Counted from the first letter of the stretch, positions 1 through 8,895 are shown. The stretch is 64,000 nucleotides of DNA from an uncultured Collinsella sp. (GCA_934654795.1 CAKUGT010000008.1:4329-68328), one strand, 5' to 3'. The notes: generated by a model not told the origin, from the sequence alone. Numbers and translations are program-made.

Positions 1-209
1 CGGATCTTGTCCTTGCCGATAACGGAATCGGACAGGTCGTCGCGACCGCCGCCCGTCGTGGGCTGAACTACTTCCAGCGTGGAGGGGCGCTGGCAACCGG
101 CAAGTGCGCCGGCGACGACAGAAGCGCTCGCAGCGAGAGCGCTACCCAAAAAGATGCGACGGCTGCATACCGGCTGTGGATGCGCGTCGCGTTGATGGGG
201 AGAATGCAT
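1..209 (-). CDS. Tat-type secreted lipoprotein, N-terminal fragment
   Basis: Partial gene running off the left edge; only the first 69 codons are visible. The ATG follows an AGGGAAGG ribosome site. The N-terminus has a twin-arginine motif (SRRIFLG), a hydrophobic stretch rich in Ala and Val, and a lipobox ending ALAGC, so the product should be exported folded by Tat and lipidated at that Cys. The mature start is rich in Gly, Asp and Thr. Substrate-binding proteins and peroxidase or oxidoreductase lipoproteins often look like this, but the function cannot be told from this fragment. Confidence 0.8.
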   Translation of the reverse strand, partial: MHSPHQRDAHPQPVCSRRIFLGSALAASASVVAGALAGCQRPSTLEVVQPTTGGGRDDLSDSVIGKDKI

Positions 210-375
210 AATCTGCCTTCCCTGTTGAATCGTATGCTGACGACTTAACAGGATATACGCCAGCGACCAGCAGCGCAGCACAAGCTCGAAAAATTAATAG
301 ACACACGGTAGTCATTGGGAGCGTCGATGTTTTGGCAATGCCAGCGAGCGCCGCCCAGAGCGAACAAGTTGGCAT

Positions 376-418
376 GAAAAAGGCAAGGCATAGACCTTCT
401 GGTCATGCCATGCCTTTT
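376..418 (-). terminator. Rho-independent terminator
   Basis: The arms AAAAAGGCAAGGCAT and ATGCCATGCCTTTT form a GC-containing stem with A and T tracts on its two flanks, so it can work in either direction. It lies just downstream of the minus-strand epimerase gene and probably ends that transcript. The rest of the 280-bp gap holds the promoter side of the lipoprotein gene. Confidence 0.7.
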
Positions 419-489
419 GAATGACAAATTGTCGCTCTGGGTAGCGCGCAGCGTCGACCGGCCCGCCGTTCGTCAGAACGGCGGAACCT

Positions 490-1383
490 CTAGAGCAGGG
501 TGACGCTAAAGGAACGGGTGTCGGTAGCGCCCGGCGCCAGCGTAATGGTGTTGACCTTGTGCTCAAAGACGTCGTCCTCGGTGTCCATGGTAGTGTGGCC
601 GGTCCAAGGCTCGAGCGCCACAAACGGAGCGTCGTTGGCGGCAGACCACACGCCGATGTACTTAAAGCCCTCAAAGTCGATCTTGACGCCATGGCCCGAC
701 TTGCGACCGCGCAGCGCGAGCGTGGAGCCCGGGGTATCGGTGAACATGATGGCGTCGTTATCGAAGCTACGGTGCGTGATGGGCAGCACGTCCGAGTTAT
801 CGGGGGCCTTGTAGCTGCCCTCGAACGTCATGAGGCCATCGGGCGTGATGATGGGGGCCTCGTTGGTCCAAGCCTCGGTAAATGCCAGCTCGTAATCCTC
901 GAATGCCTCGTCCTCGGCACCGGGGGCGGGCACGTTAAATGCGGGGTGGCCGCCCACCGAGAACGGCAGGTCCACGTCGCCGGTATTGGTGACGGCAAAG
1001 GTCTGGGTAAGCGTGGCGTCACCAGTCAGGGCATAGGTCATGTTGAGCTTAAAGTGGAAGGGGAACGCCTTGAGCGACTCAGGCGTGTCGGTGATCTCGT
1101 ACGTTACCGAGGAGCCGTCCTCCGAAACCTCGACCAGCTTGTGCTCGACGATGCGTGCGAGTCCGTGGCGCGGCATCTCGCAGGTGCCGGCCGCAGACGT
1201 CGCCGTGTTGTTGCGCAGCGAGCCCACAATGGGGAACAGAATGGGCGCGTGCTTGCCCCAAAAGGCCGGGTCGCCCTGCCACAGATACTCGTTGCCGTTG
1301 AGGGCAAGACTCGTGAGCTGGGCACCCATGGAATCGATGGCCGCGGTGAGGCCGCCGCGCTTGATGGTGGTGACGGTGGACAT
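490..1383 (-). CDS. Aldose 1-epimerase family protein (LacX/GalM-like)
   Basis: A 297-residue protein of the galactose-mutarotase fold; family members interconvert alpha and beta anomers of aldoses or act on phosphorylated sugars. Visible landmarks are the early segment NEYLWQGDPAFWGKHAPILF, the RHG motif near residue 95, SVGGHPAFNVP with the second conserved His, and FVALEPWTG carrying the likely catalytic Glu. Length and pattern fit the LacX subgroup better than classical GalM. The start was placed at the ATG preceded by GGAAGTAGC rather than at an upstream in-frame codon without a ribosome site. It stands alone, so its sugar is unknown. Confidence 0.85.
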   Translation of the reverse strand: MSTVTTIKRGGLTAAIDSMGAQLTSLALNGNEYLWQGDPAFWGKHAPILFPIVGSLRNNTATSAAGTCEMPRHGLARIVEHKLVEVSEDGSSVTYEITDTPESLKAFPFHFKLNMTYALTGDATLTQTFAVTNTGDVDLPFSVGGHPAFNVPAPGAEDEAFEDYELAFTEAWTNEAPIITPDGLMTFEGSYKAPDNSDVLPITHRSFDNDAIMFTDTPGSTLALRGRKSGHGVKIDFEGFKYIGVWSAANDAPFVALEPWTGHTTMDTEDDVFEHKVNTITLAPGATDTRSFSVTLL

Positions 1384-1462
1384 GCTACTTCCTCCAAAAG
1401 TAAACAACAGTGTCGAGGGCTATTGTCCCACTCTTGGCGGCGGGGTTGAGCGACAGGTGCAG

Positions 1463-2332
1463 TTATTGAGCAATAGCGTAAAGGTCAAACCCGCCCTGCG
1501 GCGTGCTATCGACCGTATCGGGCGCCTGTGAATTAAAACTCACCGGAACCATGCGCTTTGAGGCACGGTAACGCGTGCCGTCGGTGGCGACGGGCGGCTC
1601 ATCGACCGTGAGTTCGTAGTCGCCGGGCTTGAGCTCGATGCCGTCGCCGGCGGAGTTGACATATTGGTACTCGTCGATCGCCTGCCCCTTGAGCGTGCGG
1701 CCCACGATATGGACGAGCATCTGGCTGTCACCGCGGGCGGTATCCCATGTCGCACCGTCCTTGACCTCGACCGACACATGCACTGAGCGCGTACGGCTGA
1801 GCGATTGCTCGACAGACATCTCGACCTTGGCGGCGTCTTTGCGCTGTTGCTCCACGTGGCTCCAGACATTTCCGATCGCCGAGCAAGCGATGACGCCGGC
1901 CATGAAGGCGATAAGGATGGGGCCGAGCGGCGAGCGACGTCCTGCATCTTCCTCGCGAGACAGATTGGGGCGACGTGTGGGCGCGGGCGCCTGAGCACCC
2001 TGCGAGGGCACGTCGAGAATGCTGAAGGATGCCGTGCTGTCGGGGTCGATGGTATGGCGAGGTTGCGGGGTCTTTGCCGGCGAGATGGACATGTCGGCTG
2101 GCTCGCCGAGCGTGGCCGTAGCGTCGGCCTTGGCCTCGTCTGCCTCGGCCTGGGCCCAGGCCTGTTCAAAGGTTAGGGGCTCGACGGGGTCGAGGGCGGC
2201 GTCCGAGTCGGCGGCGACGACGTTGCCGGTCTCGTCCTCGTCGCTCGACACGTCACGCGGCGCGGGCTCGTCCCACTCTTCGTCCGGAGCCTCGCCCTCG
2301 CTATACCACCATTCAAAGTTATCAATATCCAT
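1463..2332 (-). CDS. Single-pass membrane protein of unknown function
   Basis: A 289-residue protein. The first 130 residues are acidic and low in complexity, starting with NFEWWYSEGE and likely cytoplasmic. A single hydrophobic helix lies at about residues 136-157 (LGPILIAFMAGVIACSAIG). The C-terminal 130 residues look like an extracellular beta-rich domain (VHVSVEVKDGATWDTARGDS, then GDYELTVDEPP). No enzyme motif was seen and I do not recognise the family. The ATG follows AAGGGGGCG; an earlier in-frame start lacks such a site. It lies 79 bp upstream of the epimerase gene on the same strand. Confidence 0.75.
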   Translation of the reverse strand: MDIDNFEWWYSEGEAPDEEWDEPAPRDVSSDEDETGNVVAADSDAALDPVEPLTFEQAWAQAEADEAKADATATLGEPADMSISPAKTPQPRHTIDPDSTASFSILDVPSQGAQAPAPTRRPNLSREEDAGRRSPLGPILIAFMAGVIACSAIGNVWSHVEQQRKDAAKVEMSVEQSLSRTRSVHVSVEVKDGATWDTARGDSQMLVHIVGRTLKGQAIDEYQYVNSAGDGIELKPGDYELTVDEPPVATDGTRYRASKRMVPVSFNSQAPDTVDSTPQGGFDLYAIAQ

Positions 2333-2407
2333 ACGGGGCGCCCCCTTGGCCTCGCAAATAAACACTTGCCAGCCTTATACCCCCAGATGGCACGGCGGCT
2401 CGCATGG

Positions 2408-2440
2408 AATGTAACAAAGGGACTATCCCTTTGTCACATT
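2408..2440. repeat. Dispersed 33-bp palindrome (AATGTGACAAAGGG family)
   Basis: Near-perfect palindrome with half-sites AATGTAACAAAGGGAC and GTCCCTTTGTCACATT around a short centre (one mismatch). Related copies occur near 3919, 8896, 21502 and 48167, with a degenerate one near 9944. It sits just beyond the stop codon of the minus-strand ATPase gene, so it may also serve as a transcript end. Confidence 0.8.
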
Positions 2441-2446
2441 TTGCGT

Positions 2447-3763
2447 TTAGCCGTGGGCGATCTTGTTTCTCAGCAAGAAGTCGACCGCCCCTACGATTCT
2501 GATGCCGTCGATGTCTGTTGGATGCTCACCATCCCTGACGATCAGGATCTTCTCGTACGAATCAGGGATTTTTCCCAGCGTGTTTAGTTTGAGCGGTCGC
2601 AGCTCGCGCTCTCTGGTCGCCTCGGCATCGATCCGTTCGGTAACCTGGATATATTTACGGTCCGATCCCTCGCCGATTGCGACAAAGTCGATTTCCCCCG
2701 CGCGCAGATGGCCGCAAAACACTTCGTATCCTTCAAAGACAAGCTGGTTGTAGATAACGTTCTCGAGCATCCTTCCGCTATCGCTGCCTCTATATCCGTC
2801 AAGATAGCTGCGGATTCCCGTATCGGCTATGTAATATTTACCGCCTGTCTTGAGGAGCTCCCGCCCCTTGACGTCATACCTTTTTACCTTGGTAAACAGG
2901 TACGTCTCTTCCAGAGCGTCAATATACGCCGACACCGTCGATGCGTTGGTCTTACCGCCCGATGATTCGTTGAGCGTCCCTACGATTTTGTTGACCGAGG
3001 TTTGATTGGAGATGTTGTCTGCCAGATACGCACAGAGCCGCTCGAGAACGTCGCGCTTGGTGATAGCTCCGCGACCTCTACGCGTCGCGCGCAATAGGAT
3101 ATCGCGCGCGACAATCGTCTGATAGAGGCTGCGGATGTAGTCGCGGCACGGTTCGCGTCTCGGCTCGTCATGAGCCAGAAACGGCATGCCGCCATAGGTT
3201 ATGTACTGCTCGAGCACGGTGTTTGAATTAAGGCGATCGCCCGTCTTGGAAACGAGCTCGGCCCTCTCGTCAAGCCCTTCGGCAACGACCGCATCGATCG
3301 AGCGAAAATCAAGATACTCGCCAAACGTGAGCGGCTGCATCTTGACCTCGATATACCGGCCCGAGATAAGCGTTGCAAGCTCGCTCGATAGCAAAAAAGC
3401 ATTGGAGCCCGTGACATAGATATCGCACGGCAAATCGATTCGGAGCGAGTTAACCGCCTTTTCCCAGCCCTCGACATTCTGGAGCTCGTCAAAGAACAGA
3501 TAGGGGCGATCGACACCGTCAACGCGCTCCCGAACCATGCGATAAAACGTCAGGTAATCTGTAATCCCCGCATACTCTAGAGATTCCATCTTAAAGGTCA
3601 GCAAACGCTCGGCCGGCACCCCCTGTTGCGCCAGGTGCTCCCTCATCATGTCCAATAACGTGGATTTGCCGCAACGGCGTATACCCGTCACGATTTTGAT
3701 GAGGTCGGTATCCTGAAAAGCAATGAGTCGATCAAGATAGCGGCTTCGGCGAACGATGTTCAT
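2447..3763 (-). CDS. AAA_14 / DUF4143 ATPase
   Basis: A 438-residue ATP-binding protein. The Walker A motif GIRRCGKST lies at residues 27-35, Walker B at YLFFDELQNVEGW, and the arginine-rich N-terminus MNIVRRSRYLDRL is typical. The C-terminal DUF4143 region includes KYYIADTGIRSYL and GEIDFVAIG...YIQV, resembling a restriction-endonuclease-like fold. Members are widespread; their cellular role is poorly known, with suggestions including defence, toxin-like or DNA-linked functions. The start follows AGGGAGACTCT. It is a single gene with two inverted repeats immediately upstream that may control it. Confidence 0.85.
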   Translation of the reverse strand: MNIVRRSRYLDRLIAFQDTDLIKIVTGIRRCGKSTLLDMMREHLAQQGVPAERLLTFKMESLEYAGITDYLTFYRMVRERVDGVDRPYLFFDELQNVEGWEKAVNSLRIDLPCDIYVTGSNAFLLSSELATLISGRYIEVKMQPLTFGEYLDFRSIDAVVAEGLDERAELVSKTGDRLNSNTVLEQYITYGGMPFLAHDEPRREPCRDYIRSLYQTIVARDILLRATRRGRGAITKRDVLERLCAYLADNISNQTSVNKIVGTLNESSGGKTNASTVSAYIDALEETYLFTKVKRYDVKGRELLKTGGKYYIADTGIRSYLDGYRGSDSGRMLENVIYNQLVFEGYEVFCGHLRAGEIDFVAIGEGSDRKYIQVTERIDAEATRERELRPLKLNTLGKIPDSYEKILIVRDGEHPTDIDGIRIVGAVDFLLRNKIAHG

Positions 3764-3790
3764 AGAGTCTCCCTAGCGCCCGGCCAGACG

Positions 3791-3869
3791 TAACATCTTA
3801 TAAACTTGCAGATTTTACAAGTTTATAAGATGTTACCTTACAAACTTGCAAATAATGCGAGTTTATAAG
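3791..3869. promoter_or_regulatory. Two adjacent inverted repeats upstream of the ATPase gene
   Basis: The first is a perfect 18-bp inverted repeat, TAACATCTTATAAACTTG with its complement (3791-3835). The second is a shorter, related one (CTTACAAACTTGC / GCGAGTTTATAAG, 3837-3869). Both are AT-rich and share the half-site AAACTTG. They lie 28 bp upstream of the ATPase start, which suggests operators or a structured leader. No regulator is linked. Confidence 0.55.
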
Positions 3870-3918
3870 AAATGAGCCGCCTCCTCCGCTTTAAAACAAA
3901 CTCGCGGTGCCGCTCGTC

Positions 3919-3950
3919 AATGTGACAAAGGGACTATCTCTTTGTCACAT
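3919..3950. repeat. Dispersed 33-bp palindrome, second copy
   Basis: Half-sites AATGTGACAAAGGGAC and CTCTTTGTCACAT around a short centre. Same family as the copies at 2408 and 21502, with one change in the right arm. Confidence 0.8.
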
Positions 3951-3953
3951 CGA

Positions 3954-4020
3954 AGTTGCGGTGGAATAGTTCCCGTTTGTGCGATTACTCAGGCTATTTA
4001 GGAACTATTTCACCGCGAGT
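3954..4020. repeat. Inverted repeat of the AGTTGCGGTGGAATA family
   Basis: The arms AGTTGCGGTGGAATAGTTCC and GGAACTATTTCACCGCGAGT enclose a 27-bp loop. A second copy with different loop sequence but the same outer arms lies at 43239-43305. The right end touches the stop codon of the MerR gene, so it probably also forms the 3' end of that minus-strand transcript. Confidence 0.7.
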
Positions 4021-4886
4021 TATTTGAGGACAACGGGGACTTGGATGCAGCAGAAGTCTTCTTGGTGGGACTCGTCGTAGCTCGTGGTATCGAGGTAGCA
4101 AAAGTCGAAGGCGTTGCCAACGGGCTGGAGCGCGTGCTCGTCCATGCAGGCCACGATGGCGCGGATGCCTTCGGGCTCGTACGGCATGCCCCAGCGGCTC
4201 ATGCACAGGTATGTGCCCTCGGGCAGCACTTCGATGCCGATCTCTGCCAGCTCGGCAGCGTCGCTCGGCAGCAGCTCCTCGGCACCGCGCGGCAGTACGG
4301 CAAAGGAGCCAGCGCCGGCGATGGGATCGTCGGAATGCAGCGCCTCGCGACGCAGCATGGCGCCCCAACCGCGCATGGGGCGCGTGCCCGTCAGCGTGCG
4401 CATGCGCAGGATTGCCCGCATGAGCGTGGGGTGAAGCATCGAGCGACCGCGCTCGATATCGCCCGGAAACTCCTCAAAGACCACGTAGCGGCGCTCGAAT
4501 TGCTTGAGTTCCGGACTGCCCTCGCGCTCGCGCCAGTAGACTGCCTCGTCGTAAAAGCTCAGGCGCTCCTGCACACTCGCGCGCTCAGCCTTGAGCCCGG
4601 CAATCTGCTTGTCGAGCGCCTGAACCCGCGAGCGCAGGTGATCGGTCATCTCGCCAATGTCGAACGTCGAGGTCAGGCGGTCAATCTCGTCGAGTTCGAG
4701 CCCTAGGTCGCGCAGCATGCAGATCAGACGCATGAGCGGGATCTGCGTGGGCGAATAGAAACGGTAGCCCTTTTCGTTCACCACGGCGGGCTTAAACAGA
4801 CCGATCTTGTCGTAGTAAATGAGCGTTTGGCGCGAAACATTGAACAAGCTCGCCATCTCGCTAATCGCATACATGCCCGTCTGCAT
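4020..4886 (-). CDS. MerR-family regulator with GyrI-like effector domain
   Basis: A 288-residue activator of the BmrR type. Residues 5-75 form the MerR winged helix (YAISEMASLFNVSRQTLIYYDKIGL, then EKGYRFYSPTQ). A coiled coil follows at about 85-115. The C-terminal 150 residues are a GyrI/AraC-effector-like ligand domain ending YLDTTSYDESHQEDFCCIQV. The ATG after GGGAGGATCT was chosen over an upstream in-frame start. It is the last gene of the run transporter, ubiD, ubiX, regulator on the minus strand. I infer that it senses an aromatic acid or its product and acts on the 26-bp dyads at 8772 and 9913, whose 19-bp spacer is typical of MerR promoters. Confidence 0.85.
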   Translation of the reverse strand: MQTGMYAISEMASLFNVSRQTLIYYDKIGLFKPAVVNEKGYRFYSPTQIPLMRLICMLRDLGLELDEIDRLTSTFDIGEMTDHLRSRVQALDKQIAGLKAERASVQERLSFYDEAVYWREREGSPELKQFERRYVVFEEFPGDIERGRSMLHPTLMRAILRMRTLTGTRPMRGWGAMLRREALHSDDPIAGAGSFAVLPRGAEELLPSDAAELAEIGIEVLPEGTYLCMSRWGMPYEPEGIRAIVACMDEHALQPVGNAFDFCYLDTTSYDESHQEDFCCIQVPVVLK

Positions 4887-4977
4887 AGATCCTCCCGACA
4901 CATCCTTTGACGCGAAAAGCCCGCCGCCCACAGGGGCAGCGGGCTCAAACACCCCTCGTATCCTACCCTAAAGACGC

Positions 4978-5556
4978 CTATGACCAGCGCTTATAGTTTG
5001 CACATGACACGCCGACGGCCTCGAGCGCCTTGGCGGCGATGTGATGCACCGCGTCATCGAGCGTGGCGGGGCCGTTGTAAAACGTGAGCATGGGCGGCAT
5101 GAGCATGATGCCGGGCACGCGCGCCAGGCGCGCCATGTTATCGACGTGAATGGCGCTGAAGGGCGTCTCGCGCACCATGAGCACCAGGCGGCGCTGCTCT
5201 TTCATCTGCACGTCGGCCGCGCGCAACAACAGGTTTTCGCTGTAGCCGCTCGCAATGCCGGCGAGCGTCTTCATGGAGCAGGGTGCCACGATCATGCCAT
5301 CGACCGGATAGGTGCCGCTTGCGATGGCGGCGCCGATATTCTTGTTGTCGTAGACCACATCGGCATGCGTGGCATACTCGTCGAGCGTCATGCCGAGCTC
5401 CTGCTCGATGGTGATCTCTCCCCCGCGCGTGACGACAAGCGCCGACTCGGCACCTGCCTGACGCAGACATTTGAGGCACTCAAGGCCCAGCGCGGCACCG
5501 CTGGCGCCCGAAACGCCAACGACGATGCGACGGGGACGGACAGAAGACTCAGGCAT
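4978..5556 (-). CDS. ubiX: UbiX-family flavin prenyltransferase
   Basis: A 192-residue protein. UbiX enzymes attach a dimethylallyl group to reduced FMN, giving prenylated FMN, the cofactor of UbiD decarboxylases. Visible signatures are the FMN-binding GVSGASGA at about residue 14, APCSMKTLAGIASGYSENLL in the middle, and RRLVLMVRETPFS with downstream MLTFYNGP near the C-terminus. Length is normal. It lies 33 bp downstream of the decarboxylase gene, the usual pairing (LpdB/LpdC, VdcB/VdcC). The neighbouring LpdD-Nudix fusion suggests that prenyl donor supply and cofactor handling are encoded in the same locus. Confidence 0.93.
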   Translation of the reverse strand: MPESSVRPRRIVVGVSGASGAALGLECLKCLRQAGAESALVVTRGGEITIEQELGMTLDEYATHADVVYDNKNIGAAIASGTYPVDGMIVAPCSMKTLAGIASGYSENLLLRAADVQMKEQRRLVLMVRETPFSAIHVDNMARLARVPGIMLMPPMLTFYNGPATLDDAVHHIAAKALEAVGVSCANYKRWS

Positions 5557-5589
5557 GACAACTCCTTAACTACTTGGTAGGGCTACTTA

Positions 5590-7077
5590 CTAGAAAGCAA
5601 TCTCCTTGGCCCACTTGTCCTTGTCGATCTCCATGAACTGCGAGCGAATGAAATTCTTCTTGAGGTCGAACGGAACCGTGCAGTCGAAGATGGCCTTGCA
5701 GGCGATGCCGTGCTCGCGAATCGTGGGGTCGAACGCGGGGTCGTTGGACGGGTCGAGCACGTGGCAGTGGCAGCCGGGGATGGTGATGAGGTCGACGTCG
5801 GCCTGGAAGCGCGTGGTCATGGCCCACATCACGTCGCTCATATCAAAGATGTCGACATCCTCGTCAACCAAGATCACATGCTTGAGCTCGGAGAATGCCG
5901 AGAAGGCGAGCATGGCGGCGTTGCGCTGACGGCCCTCGTCATTTTTGCTCGACTTCTTGAACTGCATGATGGCAACGAACTTGCCGCCGCCGCAGGGTGC
6001 AGCGTGGACGTTGAGCAGGCGGCCCGGGATAGCGGTCTCGACCATCTTGTAGATGGAAGCCTCGGTGGGGATACCGGCCATGGACACGTGCTCGTGCGAA
6101 GGGCCGATGCAGCTCTCCATAATGGGGTTGACACGCGTGGTGACGGCGGTGATCTTGATCACCGGGCAGACCTTGGCGCCGCCGGTGTAGCCGGGGAACT
6201 CGGGCATGGCGTAGCCGTGGCCGTTGACATCCTCGTTGATGGTCTCGTCGTGCATGAGGTAGCCCTCGAGCACGTACTCGGCATTGGCAATGCACTTCTG
6301 CGGAACGGTGACGCAGTCGGCAAGCTCGACGGCGTGGCCGCGCAGGGCGCCGGCGATCTGCAGCTCGTTAAAGCCGAGCGGCGTGGTGGGCGCCTCGAAG
6401 CCACAGCACATGTACACGGCGGGGTCCAGACCGATGGAGATGGAGATGGGCATGTCTTCGCCGCGCTGGCAGTACTCGTCAAAGAACGCGCCAAGGTGAC
6501 GGCTGCCCGGAGTGATCCACATGGCGAGCTTGTCCTTGTCGACGCAGGAGAAGCGGTGGATGGTCACGTCGGACTGGGAGCCGTCGGGGCTCGTGCCATA
6601 GGCGAGACCCATGGTGATGTAGGGGCCGCCGTCGACGGGCGTGTTGGTGGGAGCGGGGACGATCTTGCGCAGGTCAAAGCCATCGTCGGTCGTCTTGTAC
6701 ACGACCTCCTGGCAGTCGACGTGCGCACCCTCGGCGATCTGCTCTGGCGCGATCAGGTTCTCGAAGCGCTTGCCGATTTCGAGGCCCAGGTGCTCCTCGT
6801 CCAGGTCGAGCAGGGCGGCAACGCGCTTGCGGCTGGCAAGCATGCCGATGCAGACCCTGGCATCGTCAAAGCCCTTGACGTTGTTGAAGACCATCGCCGG
6901 GCCCTCTTTGGTCGGGCGCATAACGGCGCCGCCGGCACCGACGTGACGATAGACACCCGAGACCTCGGCGTCCGGGTCGACCTGAGTGTCGGTCTCGAGC
7001 AGCTGGCCCGGCATCTCGCGCAAAAAGTCGAGCGCGGAGCGCAGGTCGTGAATCTGGGAAGCATCGGTAGTGGACAT
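5590..7077 (-). CDS. UbiD-family hydroxyarylic acid decarboxylase
   Basis: A 495-residue prenyl-FMN-dependent decarboxylase of the gallate/4-hydroxybenzoate/vanillate type (LpdC/VdcC/ShdC-like), which non-oxidatively removes CO2 from phenolic acids. It begins DLRSALDFLREMPGQLLETD, a typical UbiD opening. It retains VDGGPYITMGLAYGTSPDG, IHRFSCVDKDKLAMWITPGS and the C-terminal segment VILVDEDVDIFDMSDVMWAM found in nearly all UbiD proteins. The ATG follows AAAGGAGC, 26 codons inside the longest frame. The neighbours (UbiX, transporter, chaperone fusion) support an aromatic-acid role; the exact acid cannot be read from sequence. Confidence 0.9.
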   Translation of the reverse strand: MSTTDASQIHDLRSALDFLREMPGQLLETDTQVDPDAEVSGVYRHVGAGGAVMRPTKEGPAMVFNNVKGFDDARVCIGMLASRKRVAALLDLDEEHLGLEIGKRFENLIAPEQIAEGAHVDCQEVVYKTTDDGFDLRKIVPAPTNTPVDGGPYITMGLAYGTSPDGSQSDVTIHRFSCVDKDKLAMWITPGSRHLGAFFDEYCQRGEDMPISISIGLDPAVYMCCGFEAPTTPLGFNELQIAGALRGHAVELADCVTVPQKCIANAEYVLEGYLMHDETINEDVNGHGYAMPEFPGYTGGAKVCPVIKITAVTTRVNPIMESCIGPSHEHVSMAGIPTEASIYKMVETAIPGRLLNVHAAPCGGGKFVAIMQFKKSSKNDEGRQRNAAMLAFSAFSELKHVILVDEDVDIFDMSDVMWAMTTRFQADVDLITIPGCHCHVLDPSNDPAFDPTIREHGIACKAIFDCTVPFDLKKNFIRSQFMEIDKDKWAKEIAF

Positions 7078-7220
7078 AGCATGCTCCTTTCGGGAGAGCG
7101 CCCGGCGGCGAGGATGCCGCCGGGCTGGGTAACGTAGTGGGGCCGCGGCGCTCATAGATGGGACGCTCGGCCACTCGCAGTTCGAGCACTCGGCTGCTTA
7201 CAGCCCAAGCGCTCGACCGC

Positions 7221-8678
7221 TTACATCAGGCCAAAGAGGTGGAACCAGGCGGCCTCGACCAGCACGACGATAAAGACGACCACAGTGAGGGGAATGCCCA
7301 TGCGCATAGCCTCTTTGGAGGTGTAGCCGCCGGCGTCCTTGCCCTCGCCGATAAGGATCGGCAGGTTGTGGAACGGCAGGATGTAGTGGATGTTGATGGA
7401 CGTGAAGACGATGAGCGCCACGGCGAGCGGGCTCACGCTGGAGCCGACCGCGAAGCTGATGAACGCCGGCACGCACACACCGAGCACGGCCATGACCGAG
7501 CCCATGAACATGTGGATGATCATGGAGAGCGCGGCGACGAGCGGGGCGAACAGGAAGATGTTCTCGGGCACGGAGCTGGGAAGCACGACATCGGCGATCC
7601 AGGCGTTCATGCCGGTGGCACCGCCCACAGAACCCACGGCCATGGCGGCCGTCAGAAACATGAGGGACTTGATGTCGACAGCGTTCCAGCTGGCGGGCGT
7701 GAGGACCTCGCCGATGATGGGCATGGCGAGTGCGACGCCAATGGCCAGGGTGACCCAGCCGATATAGTCGCCCGAGACGGTGAGCCACAGCGCGATGGCG
7801 ATGACAAGCCACACGATGGTGCGGATCTCCTTGACGGAGAGCTTGCCGAGCGCGGCCTGCTTGGCCACGATCTGCTCGCGATCGTAAACGAGCTCCTTGC
7901 TGGGCTTAAAGAGGAAGAGGCCCAGGAACAGGGTGCACAGCAGCGCGACCAGCATAGGCACGCTCATGTACAGGAACCAGTCGACGAAGGACGGGCTCAT
8001 GCCGCCGGCCTCGGCACTGTACTGCGCAACGAGCGGGTTGAGTGTGGAGTCGCCCGTCAGGAAGAACATGGAGCCCGGGGCGGCAGCGGCAAACACGAGG
8101 AAGCCGAGCTTGCCGCGGTCGTCGTCACCGTAGCCGGCGGACTCGGCGATGACCGAGACGACGGCGAGGATGAGGAAGGCGCGGGGGAACGGATGCGGGA
8201 TCAGCAGCGATAGCACAAAGGTGAGCGCGAAGATCGAGATGATGAGCGACTTGGCGTCGCGCACGAACTTGAGCATGAACGCATAGGCGATGCGCTCGCC
8301 CAGGCCCGACTCCTTGACCGCGCTGGCGATGAGATAGGCGCCGATGACGAGCCACATGGTGGCTTTGGTCCACGAGCTAAACGTGGAGGCGACCGTCGCC
8401 GAGATGCTCGCGGCGCCCGTGTCGTCCACGCATACCTTGAACAGAACGAGCAGCGCGCAGTAGAGCAGGCCCACAAAGCCTGGCTGCGCCACGCCACATG
8501 CCCAGAACACCACCGTGGCGAGCGTCAGTGCCAGACAGGTCTGACCGCCGACCGTGAGCTCGACCGTCGAGCTCAGCTCCGCCAAAGGAAGAAACTTCAC
8601 CAGCAAAAAGACAACGATACCCAGCACAAAGCCAATTTCGCGCTTGGTGATCTTAAACGCCTTCTTTTCCGCTTCCAT
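7221..8678 (-). CDS. SLC13/DASS-family anion transporter
   Basis: A 485-residue membrane protein with about a dozen hydrophobic segments. It has the divalent-anion symporter layout: an N-terminal ITKREIGFVLGIVVFLLVKF helix, an inner loop at about residues 240-270 rich in charged residues, and a second half containing MFLTAAMAVGSVGGATGMNAWI. Family members carry di- and tricarboxylates or sulfate. Here the gene lies 143 bp upstream of the UbiD decarboxylase on the same strand, so uptake of an aromatic carboxylate, perhaps in exchange for product, is inferred. The start is the ATG after AAAGGTGGGGAG. The dyad at 8772-8797 lies in its promoter. Confidence 0.85.
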   Translation of the reverse strand: MEAEKKAFKITKREIGFVLGIVVFLLVKFLPLAELSSTVELTVGGQTCLALTLATVVFWACGVAQPGFVGLLYCALLVLFKVCVDDTGAASISATVASTFSSWTKATMWLVIGAYLIASAVKESGLGERIAYAFMLKFVRDAKSLIISIFALTFVLSLLIPHPFPRAFLILAVVSVIAESAGYGDDDRGKLGFLVFAAAAPGSMFFLTGDSTLNPLVAQYSAEAGGMSPSFVDWFLYMSVPMLVALLCTLFLGLFLFKPSKELVYDREQIVAKQAALGKLSVKEIRTIVWLVIAIALWLTVSGDYIGWVTLAIGVALAMPIIGEVLTPASWNAVDIKSLMFLTAAMAVGSVGGATGMNAWIADVVLPSSVPENIFLFAPLVAALSMIIHMFMGSVMAVLGVCVPAFISFAVGSSVSPLAVALIVFTSINIHYILPFHNLPILIGEGKDAGGYTSKEAMRMGIPLTVVVFIVVLVEAAWFHLFGLM

Positions 8679-8771
8679 CTCCCCACCTTTCTTGTTGGGG
8701 GCGCTCCGGACTCGCGGCCACGCTGGCCGCTTAAAAAGGGGCACCCGTTATCGGACACCCCTTACGTTGCG

Positions 8772-8797
8772 CTGTGTTGCGGCAATACAGTCAAGCG
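8772..8797 (-). promoter_or_regulatory. Shared dyad operator/promoter, transporter-decarboxylase operon
   Basis: Read on the minus strand: CGCTTGACTGTAT, then TGC, then CGCAACACAG. TTGACT can serve as -35, and a 19-bp spacer holds the dyad CTGTAT...ACACAG before a weak -10. The sequence matches the element at 9913-9938 at 20 or more of 26 positions. The layout is that of MerR-activated promoters. Confidence 0.7.
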
Positions 8798-8834
8798 GGA
8801 TTTTTGGATGAGAAGCGATCCTCTGGACAAAAAG

Positions 8835-8891
8835 CGTCACAACATTCGACGGTTTTCTTCGTTTTCGAGATTTTCATCGAATGTTGTGACG
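8835..8891. repeat. Intergenic 15-bp inverted repeat
   Basis: Perfect arms CGTCACAACATTCGA and TCGAATGTTGTGACG are separated by 27 bp. It lies downstream of the LpdD-Nudix fusion gene and upstream of the transporter operon. It may form the 3' end of the first transcript. No T tract was seen. Confidence 0.65.
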
Positions 8892-8895
8892 GTTT

